Assembly: GCA_050950425.1 (NCBI GenBank)
Contig: JBMNHO010000002.1
Location: forward strand, 682,001 to 746,000
DNA: 64,000 nucleotides
Origin: RGIG529 sp050950425
Lineage (GTDB): Bacteria; Bacillota; Clostridia; Oscillospirales; Oscillospiraceae
Reading direction: 5' to 3'
Part shown: in pieces, positions 8,263-18,800 of the stretch
Layout of the letters: the number at the start of each line of letters is the position of its first letter
Position numbering within the stretch: position 1 is the stretch's first letter
Notes under the pieces: generated by a model
The model's database searches: none
The model's input: the letters and a program-made list of their open reading frames with translations, nothing else
What the model was told of the DNA's origin: nothing
Program-made: the position numbers and the translations under genes

Positions 8263-10170
8263 TTATTCCAGTTCAAACGCACCGGTATACAGCTGGTAAT
8301 ACACACCTTTTTGGGCGATCAGCTGCTCATGGTCACCTCGCTCGATGATTTTTCCATGATCCAGCACCATGATGGCTTTGCTGTTTCGAATCGTGGAAAG
8401 CCGGTGGGCAATGACAAACACGGTTCTGCCGGACATCAGCCGATCCATGCCTTCCTGCACCAAGGCCTCCGTCCGAGTATCGATGGAAGAAGTGGCTTCG
8501 TCCAGTATCATCGCCGGCGGGTCCGCAACGGCCGCCCTTGCAATGGAGATCAGCTGCCGCTGACCCTGCGAGAGGTTGGCGCCGTTCCCCGTCAGGATGG
8601 TGTCATAGCCGTCCGGCAGCCTGGAAATAAAGTCGTCCGCGTTGGCCAGCTTGGCCGCCTCTATGCACGCTTCGTCTGTGGCCTCCAGCCTGCCGTACCG
8701 GATATTGTCCATCACGGTCCCCGTGAATAAATTGACATCCTGCAATACAATGCCGAGGGATCTTCGCAAGTCCGATTTTCTGATTTTTTTAATGTCGATG
8801 CCATCATATAAGATTTCTCCGCTCGGGATATCGTAAAACCGGTTGATCAAATTGGTGATGGTCGTTTTCCCCGCGCCGGTGGCCCCCACAAACGCGATCT
8901 TTTGGCCCGGCTTTGCAAACAGCGAAATGTCGTGCAGCACCAGCTTGCCGGGCTCATAGCCGAAGTCCACATGGTTCAGCCGGACGTCTCCTTTCAGCTC
9001 TTTGTACGTCACGGTTCCGTCGTCGTGGTTTGGATGCTTCCATGCCCACACTCCCGTGGGTGCGTCCGATTCCGTGATCTCTCCGGTTTCTCCCCGCTTG
9101 GCATAAACCAAGGTGACATAGCCCCCGTCCTGCTCCGGCTCTTCATCCATCAGCGCGAACACACGGCTGGCGCCGGCAATCCCCATGGCAATCATAGAGG
9201 TCTGCATGGATGCCTGCCCGATGGTCTGGGACAGCTGGCGGGACATGTTAAGAAAAGACACGATCACGCCGACGGTAATGGCGCTGACCCCAACAAGGCA
9301 GAAATTGGTGACGCGAAAATACACCAAGAGCCCGCCGATGACCGCCAGCAGAACATACATCAAATTTCCGATGTTGTGCAGCACCGGCATGAGAACGTTT
9401 CCGTATTGATGGGCTTTTTCTCCGTCTTGAAACAGCTGTTCATTCAGCGCTGTAAAATCCCGCTTGCTCTCTTCCTCGTGGCAAAATACTTTGATGACCT
9501 TTTGCCCCTCCATCATCTCTTCGATGAAGCCCTCCTCCTTGGCAAGGGCATGCTGCTGGGCCACCATGTAAACAGAGCTTGCGCCAGCCAGCTTTTTGGT
9601 AAAAAACAGCATCACCGCCACCACGATACACACGGCAATCGTCATCCAAACGCTGTAATAGAGCATCATAAAAAACATCGCCACCATCGTAAGAAACGAT
9701 TGCAGCAAAACGGGCAGGCTTTGCCCGATCATCTGGCGCATCGCGTCCGTGTCGTTGGTGTAGGTACTCATAATATCACCGTGGGCATGGGTGTCAAAAT
9801 ACCCGATGGGCAGGGTCTGCATTTTGGAAAACATGTCGTCCCGCAGGTTTCCCAGCGTGTCTTGGGTTACCGCTGCCATGATGCGGGTGTAGACAAAGGA
9901 CGCCCCGACGCCCAGTGCGCAAACCACCAGCATCGTACCAAATAGAGACACCATCCGGGGCCAAACCTTGGAAATCCCAAGGGCCAGGCCCGGGGTGATG
10001 CAGTCGTCAATCAGTCTTTGCAAAAAAGCCGTCATCACAACAGCGGCCAATGAGCTGACGACGATGCCCACCAAAACAAAGAAAAGGCGCAGCCGGTTTT
10101 GACGGATCAAATAAGAAAGCAGCCGACGAAAGACCCCCTTTTGCGGGGCTTGCTTGTTTTTTTCAGGCAT
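8263..10170 (-). CDS. ABC exporter half-transporter (membrane + ATPase), consensus partner
   Basis: 635 residues: six-helix exporter membrane domain (1-340) and ATPase domain (about 395-630). Seen: Walker A GATGAGKTT, signature LSQGQ, Walker B AMILDEATSSID with the catalytic Glu, and the switch His in IAHRLS. Between the domains is an extra stretch (GVWAWKHPNHDDGTVTYKELKGD, near 368-390) typical of a clostridial subgroup. The start overlaps the end of the upstream half-transporter by 8 bases, so the two form a heterodimer of the LmrCD/BmrCD/TM287-288 type. It likely exports drugs, lipids or peptides. Confidence 0.93.
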   Translation of the reverse strand: MPEKNKQAPQKGVFRRLLSYLIRQNRLRLFFVLVGIVVSSLAAVVMTAFLQRLIDDCITPGLALGISKVWPRMVSLFGTMLVVCALGVGASFVYTRIMAAVTQDTLGNLRDDMFSKMQTLPIGYFDTHAHGDIMSTYTNDTDAMRQMIGQSLPVLLQSFLTMVAMFFMMLYYSVWMTIAVCIVVAVMLFFTKKLAGASSVYMVAQQHALAKEEGFIEEMMEGQKVIKVFCHEEESKRDFTALNEQLFQDGEKAHQYGNVLMPVLHNIGNLMYVLLAVIGGLLVYFRVTNFCLVGVSAITVGVIVSFLNMSRQLSQTIGQASMQTSMIAMGIAGASRVFALMDEEPEQDGGYVTLVYAKRGETGEITESDAPTGVWAWKHPNHDDGTVTYKELKGDVRLNHVDFGYEPGKLVLHDISLFAKPGQKIAFVGATGAGKTTITNLINRFYDIPSGEILYDGIDIKKIRKSDLRRSLGIVLQDVNLFTGTVMDNIRYGRLEATDEACIEAAKLANADDFISRLPDGYDTILTGNGANLSQGQRQLISIARAAVADPPAMILDEATSSIDTRTEALVQEGMDRLMSGRTVFVIAHRLSTIRNSKAIMVLDHGKIIERGDHEQLIAQKGVYYQLYTGAFELE

Positions 10171-11914
10171 ATTGCGCCTCCTTTCCCCCGGTCTGAGAGT
10201 CCTGTACCTCTCGGTAAATGCCGTTTTGTTGCATCAGGTCTGCGTGGGTGCCCTGTTCCACAATTTTTCCCCCGTCCAAAACAATGATCCGGTCTGCCGC
10301 TTCCACAGAGGCCACCCGCTGGGCAATGATGATTTTCGTGGTGCCGGGAATTTCCTCCTGTAGCGCCTTTCGGATCAGCGCATCTGTTTTCGTGTCAACG
10401 GCAGAGGTGGAGTCATCCAGAATCAGGATTTTCGGCTTTTTCAGCAACGCCCGGGCGATGCAAAGCCTCTGTTTTTGTCCGCCGGAAACGTTCGTCCCGC
10501 CCCGCTCAATATATGTATCATACTGGTCGGGAAGCTGCCGAATGAATTCGTCCGCCTGCGCCAGTTCGCAAGCCCGAACCAGTTCCGCGTCGGTGGCGTT
10601 TGGATCTCCCCAGCGCAAGTTTTCTTTGATGGTACCGGAAAATAAGATGTTTTTCTGCAGCACAACGGAAACCGCGTTGCGCAGCGCCGTCAGGTCATAC
10701 GCCTTGACATCTTTCCCTCCCACCAAAACCCGCCCTTCCGTGGCGTCATACAGCCTGGAAATCAGCTGGATTAGTGTCGTCTTTGCCGCCCCGGTTCCGC
10801 CGATAATCCCGACGGTTTCCCCGGAGCGAATGGTGAAATCAATGTTTTCCAGAGCGTTTTTTTGGCTTTTTCCTGAATAGCGAAACGAAGCGCAGTCAAA
10901 CACAACGCTGCCGTCTGCCACCTCCGTCTCCCCATTTTCCACATTGGGCAGAGAAGATTCTTGCTCCAGCACCTCTGTAATCCGGTTGGCCGACTCAATG
11001 GCCATCGAGGTCATGACAATCACCATGGAGAGCATCATCATCGAGATCAAAATCTGAATGCCGTAGTTTAGCAAAGAGGACAGCTGTCCCGTGGTCAGCT
11101 CCGTCCCCCCGGAATTGATGATCAGCTGGGCGCCGAAATAGCTCACCAGAAGAATGGCCGCAAAGATGCAAAGCGTCATCCCGGGACTGCTCAGCGCCAA
11201 GATCTTTTCGGCTCTTGTAAAGTCCCGCCGCACTTCGTCGGAAGTCTGCTTGAATTTTTCCGTTTCATATGTCTCCCGCACAAAGGATTTTACATCCCGT
11301 ATCCCCGCTATGTTTTCCTGCACGGAGTTGTTCATTGCGTCATATTTTTTAAAAATACGTTTGAAAATGGGAAACACCTTGTTCATGATAATGAACAAAG
11401 CCACGCCGATAAGGGGAATCATCACCAAAAAAATCACAGACATTCTGGGGCTGATGGTCAAGCTCATCACCACCGAAAACAGCAGCATCAGCGGCGTGCG
11501 CACGGCGATGCGGATCATCATCTGATATGCATTTTGCACATTGGTCACATCTGTGGTCAGCCGCGTCACCAAAGAAGACGTGGAAAACCGGTCGATGTCC
11601 GCAAAAGAAAAATCCTGCACCTTAAAATACAAATCCTGCCGTAAATTTTTTGCAAATCCGCAGGATGCCGTCGCCGCTTTTTTCCCGGAGAGAACCCCAA
11701 ACACCAATGATAAGGCGGCCATTGCCAATAAAATCATGCCATATTTCAAAATCGGCGCCATGGTATGTTCTGTCATTTCGTCAATCAGCACGGCCATAAC
11801 AAGAGGGATCAAACATTCCAGCACCACTTCCAGCGCAATAAAAAAAGGCGACAACAGTGACTCTTTTTTATATTCTCTGACCCGTTTTAACAATGTGCGT
11901 ATCATTGTATGCAT
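10163..11914 (-). CDS. ABC exporter half-transporter, partner with degenerate ATPase site
   Basis: 583 residues from the ATG at 11914 (GAGGAG ten bases upstream; a GTG at 11950 would add 12 basic residues). Membrane domain, then ATPase with Walker A GGTGAAKTT (third Gly replaced by Ala), signature VSGGQ and Walker B ILILDDSTSAVD. Asp replaces the catalytic Glu, and IAQRVA has Gln for the switch His. These changes mark the degenerate site of heterodimeric exporters. It is second in the MarR-ABC-ABC operon. The substrate is unknown; the divergent NRPS makes its product a candidate. Confidence 0.93.
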   Translation of the reverse strand: MHTMIRTLLKRVREYKKESLLSPFFIALEVVLECLIPLVMAVLIDEMTEHTMAPILKYGMILLAMAALSLVFGVLSGKKAATASCGFAKNLRQDLYFKVQDFSFADIDRFSTSSLVTRLTTDVTNVQNAYQMMIRIAVRTPLMLLFSVVMSLTISPRMSVIFLVMIPLIGVALFIIMNKVFPIFKRIFKKYDAMNNSVQENIAGIRDVKSFVRETYETEKFKQTSDEVRRDFTRAEKILALSSPGMTLCIFAAILLVSYFGAQLIINSGGTELTTGQLSSLLNYGIQILISMMMLSMVIVMTSMAIESANRITEVLEQESSLPNVENGETEVADGSVVFDCASFRYSGKSQKNALENIDFTIRSGETVGIIGGTGAAKTTLIQLISRLYDATEGRVLVGGKDVKAYDLTALRNAVSVVLQKNILFSGTIKENLRWGDPNATDAELVRACELAQADEFIRQLPDQYDTYIERGGTNVSGGQKQRLCIARALLKKPKILILDDSTSAVDTKTDALIRKALQEEIPGTTKIIIAQRVASVEAADRIIVLDGGKIVEQGTHADLMQQNGIYREVQDSQTGGKEAQYA

Positions 11915-11986
11915 CTTTTCATCACTCCTCTTTCCTTTTTTGGGACGCACCCGGGAATGACCCCGCTCGGCCCGCCCCTGTTCCGC

Positions 11987-12430
11987 TCAGGCCTCCAGAT
12001 TGGCTTGAATGCGATCCAGAAAAAAATCCAGCTGCTGCAGCTCCCGGTCCGTAAACCCCGCCCGCAACCGATCTTCCAATTGTTCTGCATCTTTTCGGAA
12101 CAAAAAGACCATTTTTCTCGCCTCCGGCGTCAAGACCAACTTTTTCAGCCTTGCGTCCCGTTTCACCGAGTGGCGCGTCACCATCCCCTTTTTTTCCATG
12201 AGATTGACCATTTTCGACACAGTGGATCGGGTCACGCCAAACATTTCCTCCACATCTTTCTGAAAGACATCTTCTCCCAGGTCGGTACGCTCTGCGATAT
12301 AGGCAATCAACCAAGCGCTCGTCCCCGTCATGTTTTTCAGCAGCTTTGTGGCGGGGCTGCTATCAATGGTTCGCCGCACCATATGGTTGATGGTCCGCAG
12401 CCGAATTCCGATTTGTTTTGGATCGCTCAT
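11987..12430 (-). CDS. MarR-family regulator of the ABC exporter operon
   Basis: About 147 residues from ATG 12430 (an in-frame GTG at 12442 is possible). The winged helix spans DVFQKDVEEMFGVTRSTVSKMVNLMEKKGMVTRHSVKRDARLKKLVLT (residues 54-98), the standard MarR recognition helix and wing. It is the first gene of the operon with two ABC half-transporters 70 bases downstream. A perfect palindrome sits between its promoter and its start. The usual logic is a repressor released by a ligand that the pump exports. Confidence 0.9.
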   Translation of the reverse strand: MSDPKQIGIRLRTINHMVRRTIDSSPATKLLKNMTGTSAWLIAYIAERTDLGEDVFQKDVEEMFGVTRSTVSKMVNLMEKKGMVTRHSVKRDARLKKLVLTPEARKMVFLFRKDAEQLEDRLRAGFTDRELQQLDFFLDRIQANLEA

Positions 12431-12455
12431 TGTTTCACCCACTTCATCCGCTTTG

Positions 12456-12482
12456 TTGAATGCTCAATTGTTGAGCATTCAA
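12456..12482. promoter_or_regulatory. Perfect palindrome, probable MarR operator
   Basis: TTGAATGCTCAA, three bases, TTGAGCATTCAA: 12-base arms without mismatch. It starts 2 bases beyond the -10 of the marR promoter, so a bound dimer would block transcription. It lies in the divergent region shared with the NRPS operon, about 230 bases from the NRPS promoter. Confidence 0.8.
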
Positions 12483-12483
12483 C

Positions 12484-12512
12484 AGTATAATCCATCGCTC
12501 CGCCCTCGTCAA
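12484..12512 (-). promoter_or_regulatory. Promoter of the marR-ABC operon
   Basis: Minus strand TTGACG and TATACT separated by exactly 17 bases, 5 of 6 consensus bases in each box. The -10 box abuts the palindromic operator. Confidence 0.75.
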
Positions 12513-12713
12513 CTGTTTTGCCGGCCTTTGCATCTGAATTTTCGCTCCATGATACAGAAAAAACCCACGCCCGCTCCACTTTGCAATGTGTCGCAAGACG
12601 GCCGTTTTCTTTCCCTTTCCTGTACGCGAAAACATTTTATTCGATATGTTCCGTCCATTTCACCCCTTATTTCTCGATATAAAGGACTATTTTACAGAAC
12701 TGGAAGAAATGAA

Positions 12714-12741
12714 TTGCTTTTAATCGAAAAAAAGGTATAAA
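12714..12741 (+). promoter_or_regulatory. Candidate promoter of the NRPS operon
   Basis: TTGCTT and TATAAA with a 16-base spacer inside an AT-rich stretch (12690-12770) unlike the surrounding GC-rich DNA. Leader of about 60 bases to the NRPS start. The rest of the divergent gap (12513-12713) shows no gene. Confidence 0.45.
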
Positions 12742-12806
12742 TATAAGATAAGAGTTATGCTCCTTTTCTATTCCAACTAAAAGCGTTTTGAAGGATGGTA
12801 TTTCAA

Positions 12807-15800
12807 ATGTCAGAAGCTGAACACAGAAACATGTTCCCGCTATCTCTCAGCCAGAAAAACATCTGGGATCTGGAGCGCACGTTCGAAGGAACATCGATCA
12901 ACAACATCAGTACCACTCTGCGCATCAGCGGCCGGGTGGACTTTTCCGTATTGCAGCAAACCCTGCACATGGTTCTCTCTTCGGACCCAACCCTGCGCAC
13001 CCGCATCGCCTTGGTGGAAGGCGAGCCGATGCAGTACATCTCCCGGTCAGTCCAAGAGCGTTTTCCTATTTACGATTTTTCCGGTGCCGGAGACGATGGG
13101 TTATCCGTTTGGGAAAACACGTTGACAAGAGAACTGATCTCCGTTTTGGAGTCTCCTCTCTACCGTTTTGTGCTGTTCCGCACGGGAGAGCATTCCGGCG
13201 GTGTTTTCGTGAAAATTCACCATATCATTTCAGACGGGTGGTCACAGGTGCTCATCTGCAACCGTATCTCCAAAACCTATCTTGCCCTTCTGTCCCGAAG
13301 CGAGCCGCAGCTGGACGACGCGCCCAGCTATGAGCTTCATGTGCAGGACGAGCAGGATTATTTGTCCTCCGCCCATTATGAAAAAGACAAAGAATACTGG
13401 GTACGCCAGCTTTCCAGCTTTGGTGAGCCGTCCGCCATCAAGGATCTGAAGGGAGCCGCTGTCAGCCCCGTTGGTCGCCGGGTCAGCTTTCAGCTGCCCC
13501 AGCACTTAAACCACGCCATTTATTCGTTCTGCATCCAAAACCGGGTGGCGCCCTTTGCCGTGTTTTACATGGCTCTGGCCATTTATTTTAAACGGACGGG
13601 AGGGGCCGACCGGTTCACCATCGGCGTGCCCATTTTCAACCGAACCAGCTATTTGTTTAAGCAGTGTACCGGCATGTTTGTCAGCACCCTTCCCTTTGTC
13701 AACGAAATTCAGGACGATTGGTCGTTTTCGTCCTTCAACGAGGCGCTGGCAGAGGCGTGGTATGATCTTCTGCGTCACCAGCGCTTTCCGCTGAAGGATA
13801 TTTCGGCCATTGCCGACCCTGCCGGCGGCCGCCTGTTCCAAATCGCCCTTTCCTATCAGGACAGCCGGGTTTATGAAAGCCACGACACTTCGGTTGTCTT
13901 TTCCGGCCGCTGGCATTACGGCGGCTATCAGGCAGAGCAGCTTTGCATTCACCTTAGCAACCTGACCTCTCCCCGCCAATATGCCGTGGACTACGACTAT
14001 CTCACCCAGGCATTTACGGAGGAGGAAATCTCCTCCCTCCACTTCAGCCTGATGAATCTGCTTTCCGAGGCACTGACCAATACAGAAAAGCCCCTGTGTC
14101 AGCTTTCCATGCTTGGAGCGGACGAGCGGGAAAAGGTTATTTATACATTTAACCGCACCGCGAAATACATCGGAGAAGAAGACGCCTACCAGATCTTCTC
14201 CCGGGTGGTGCGGGAATTTCCCAGCCGGGCGGCTCTCATCCACAAAGGAGAGCGGCTCACCTACGCGGCGCTGGACGCCGGGGCCGCCCTGGTCTCTGCC
14301 GCCCTTCCGCCCGTTTCCCCGGGCCAACGGGGTCTCGCCGCTGTTTTGCTGCCCCGGGATTTTTCTTTGTTTACCAGCATCGTGGGCGCCTTGCGTGCCG
14401 GATGGGCCTATTTGCTCCTCTCCAAAGAGACGCCTGTAATGCGCATTTTGGAAACTCTAAGTCAAAGCGGCGCCGCTGTTTTGATCACCGACCAGGCTTC
14501 GGTGTCGGCGCTTTCCGATAAAGGCCTTTCCACTCCCGTCATCGACATCGCGCGTCTGCCGGACGGCCCAAAGCCGGACCCCGTTCCCTCCGCCCCGTCT
14601 GATCTGGCGTACGTCGTTTACACCTCCGGCAGTACGGGGACACCCAAAGGAGTGGAAATTGCCCAGGAGAGCCTCATGAACCTGGCTCAGGCCATGGAGC
14701 CGCTTTATGGCAGCGGAGCCGTTCTTTCCTTGTGCAGCGTGGGCTTTGACGCCTTTGTGCTGGAAAGCGCTGTGGCGCTTTTAAACGGGCAAACCATCGT
14801 TCTCCCTTCCGACACGGATTTGGAGTCGCCCCGCCGCCTGGCCCATCTGATTTTAAATTACGCGGTGGGTTTTCTTGCCATCACCCCCTCCCGCCTCTAT
14901 TCTTTTTTAAAGGATAAGTCGTTTTGCGCCTCTATGCGCATCATAGAACGCATTGTCTGCGGCGGAGAGCCGTTTCCCCGGGAGCTGCTGCAAGCCCTTT
15001 CCCTCTGCACCAGCGCCCGGATCTACAATCAATACGGCCCGTCGGAAACCACCGTGGCCGTCAGCCATATGCTTTTAAACCACGCCTCTTTCATCACCGC
15101 GGGCGCGCCCTTGCAAAACTGCCGGCTCTACGTTCTGGACGAGTGGCAAAACCCGCTGCCCGTCGGCGCCTACGGCGAGCTTTATATCGGGGGCGTCTGT
15201 GTGGGGAAGGGCTATCGCAATGACCCTGATTTAACGGCCAGTCGATTTCTTCCCAGCCCGTTTGAAAGCGGAGACCGCCTGTACCGCACCGGAGACATCG
15301 CCTGCTGGACGGAGGACGGGGAGATCCTCCTTGCCGGACGGAGGGACCGGCAGATTAAGCTCCGCGGCCTTCGGGTGGAGCCGCAGGAGATCTCGTCCTG
15401 CATCGCCTCCCATCCCCAGGTGCATGACGCCGCCGCCCGGGTGCTGGAGCTTTCCGGCCAGTCTGTGGTCGCGGTGTATTATACCTCGGACCTGCCCCTC
15501 CCGGAGGTGGAACTGCTCACATTTGCCGCGTCCTACCTTCCCCGCTATATGCTGCCGTCTTATATCAAGCGGGTGGACGCCATCCCGCTGACGGCCAACG
15601 GCAAAGTAGACGAGTCTCGCCTGCCCCTCCCGGAGACAGATTCCGGCCTCCGCGCCGAGCCGACAGACGGCCTTGTGCATGACGTGCTTGACATTTTTCG
15701 TCATGTGCTGCGCAGCCCCATCGGCCCGGACGGGGATTATTTTCTCGCCGGCGGCAACTCTCTCACCGCGATGCAGACCCTCGCGGAAGTGGAGGAGCGC

Positions 15801-18800
15801 ACCGGCTGCCTGCTGCGCACGACGGACCTGTACGCCTGCCGCACGGCACGCCTTTTGGCCCAGTGCATCACCCAGCGGATGGAGGGCGCGTCCCCGGCGG
15901 AGCAGGCGGCGGCCGCATACATATCAAAAGCCCCTGCCCAGTCCCGGTATCCCCTTTCCCCGGTGCAGCGCGGGATTTATTTTCAGTCCTTTCTGGACGA
16001 AACCGGTCTGCTTTACAATATGTCCGGCGCGTTTCGTCTCGGCGTGATGCCGGATCTCCGGCGGCTCGCCTCCGCATTCCATTCCCTCATCGCGGGGGAT
16101 GAAATCTTCCGCACCTCGTTCCTGCAGAACGGGGACGGGATCTTTGCCAGCGTTTCCGATTCTGCCCCGTTTCACCTGCAGACATTGCGGGGGGAAACAA
16201 TCGACGACGTGAAAAAAGCCTTTGTCGCCCCGTTTTCTTTGGATCAGGCGCCCTTGCTTCGGGCCGGCGTCTGGAACGCGCCGGACGGCGCCGCCGTTCT
16301 GTTTCTCGATACGCACCATATCATCAGCGACGGGCTGACAACTCCCATCGCCATGGGCCGTCTGGCGGACTACTATAACGGCAGCGCACCCGACCTGCCC
16401 CCCATTTCTTATGTGGACTACGCGTATCATCTCAGCCATTCCGGCGAAACCAAGGAGCGGGATCGGCAATATTGGAAAGAACATCTCACGCCCATGCCGC
16501 CCCCCCTCTCTTTGCCTACTGATGCGCCCCGCCCGCACACGCTTTCTCTCAAAGGCGCGGGCTATTCTCTGTCTTTTTCAGATGGAGCCAGCGCATCTAT
16601 CTCCCAGTTTTGTTCCCAGCGGGGGATTTCCGCCTACGTGCTGTTTCTTTCGGGCTTTGGGTATCTTCTTTCCGCTTTGTCAGGGCAGAAGGAATTTACC
16701 GTCGGCTCCCCCGTTTCAGACAGAACCCACTCCGCCCTGGGGAACGTTTGCGGGCCGCTGCTCAACGTGTTCCCTTTGAAGCTGCATGTAAGCAAGGCGC
16801 TTCCTGTTTCCGCCTATTTGGAAGCGGTACGGGACGAAGTGGCTTCTATGATGGATCACAGCGCCTGCCCGCCGGAGGAGATCATCTCCTTGCTTTCCCT
16901 GCCCCGGGATCTGTCCCGCAACCCGCTGTACGATGTGACCCTTTCCATGCGTCCCTTTGACGTAACAGCCCTTTCCTTCGCCGGGGCCCCTGTTCAGTAC
17001 ATTCCCCTGGAATCCGGCACAGCCAAGGCAGAGCTGGCCCTTGACGTGGCCCTGGAAAACGGCGTGTATTCCCTTCAGTTTTCCTACGCCTCCGATCTGT
17101 TTATGGAAGAGACCGTTGCGCTGTATGCCCGCAGTCTCATCCATATTGTGGCGTCTTTTGTTTCCGGCAGCTTTGACCGTTTGGGCGAGATCGACCCGCT
17201 GGCTTTGAAGGATCGGCTTTCTTTGATCGACATCCCGGAGCATACATATAAGCCATATCTCAACATGCCTGTTCACGAGATGGCCCGGCAGAAGGCGATG
17301 CTTCACCCCTCGGAAACCGCGGTGGTCTTTCACGGCGTTCCCACAACGCGCATGCAAACGGAAGAAAGGGCCTGCCAGATCGCAAACGTTTTGACGGAGG
17401 CGGGGGTCGTCCCCGGGGAGCGGATCGGCCTTGCCATGGGCCGCACGCCCGATCTGTTTGCCGCCATGCTGGCTGTTTTAAAAACCGGCTGCGCCTATGT
17501 CCCCCTGCTTTCCTCCCTTCCGGGGAATCGGCTCTCTTATATGGCGGAAACCGCGGGAATCAAGCACATTTTGTGCGATGAAGCCACCCTGCCCCAGCTG
17601 CCCCCCGATTTGCGGGAGATGGCGGTCGATCCTTCCACGCCGGCTTCCACATCGTTTCAGGCCGTCCCCGTTGCCTCTTCTGACCTGATCAACGTGCTGT
17701 TCACTTCCGGCTCCACCGGCCGCCCAAAGGGCGTGATGATCCGGCACAGCTCCATCTCCAACCTACTCTCCAATATGAACGAGGCGCTGGCGGATGTGAC
17801 CGGCCCGATGATCTGCGCCACCACGCTGATCTTTGACATTTTCATCACGGAGAGCCTGCTCCCTCTGGCCATGGGAAAAACCGTCATCCTGGCCGACGAG
17901 GAGGAGATGCTGCTGCCTTGGCGCCTTGCCGCGCTGATCGAGTCGTTCCAGGCGGGCTTTATCCAGTTTACCGCCTCCCGCCTTTCCATGTGTCTCACCA
18001 ATGACGCTTTTTGCAAGGCAGCCCGGCACCTGCAGTTTACCATTGTGGGCGGCGAGCAGGTTTCCGCCGCGCTGGTGTCCCAGTTCAAGACCCATTGCCC
18101 CGCGGGGCGGCTGGTCAACCTTTACGGGCCGACAGAGGCCGCCGTTTACATCACCATGACCGACCTGGAGGACAAAGCGCCTGTCACCATCGGCAAACCC
18201 ATGCACAACTGCCGGGTCTATGTCATGGACGAAAGCGGCAGCCGGGTCATGCCGACGGCAACGGGGGAGCTGTATCTCGCCGGGGCGGGCATTTCCGCCG
18301 GCTACATCGCGCGGCCGGATCTGACAGAGGCTTCGTTCCTCCCCGACCCCTTTGCCCCCGGGGAAATCATGTATAAAAGCGGCGACCTGGGGCGGCTTCG
18401 GGTCGACGGGCGGTTCGATTGCTTCGGAAGATGTGACAATCAGGTCAAGATCAACGGCCAGCGTCTGGAGACGGATGAAATCGTCAGCACCATGCTGCGC
18501 TCCGGTCTGGTGACCCAGGCCGCTGTGATCCCCGTTTCCCTTTCCGGCTCCCTGCTTGCCCTTCACGCTTTTTGCACGCTAAACGGCACCGGGGGGGAGG
18601 ATGCATTGGCTTCCTATCTGCGGGAAGAGCTGCCGGATTACATGATCCCCAAGCACTTTCACATACTGGACGACATGCCTTACACCCCCGGCGGGAAGAT
18701 CGATTTGACGGCGCTGCGAAGCCTGGCCATGTCCACCCCCGCCCCTCAGCCGGCCCACGTGCCGGTGGAAACGGAGACAAACGGCTCCTTCGCCGCAACC

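Noticed and set aside
12795..12797. Upstream ATG for the NRPS
   Set aside because: It touches the AAGG of the ribosome site, leaving no spacer; ATG 12807 is better placed.
13506..14327. 273-codon minus-strand ORF inside the NRPS
   Set aside because: Shadow of the NRPS condensation domain; no ribosome site and no family.
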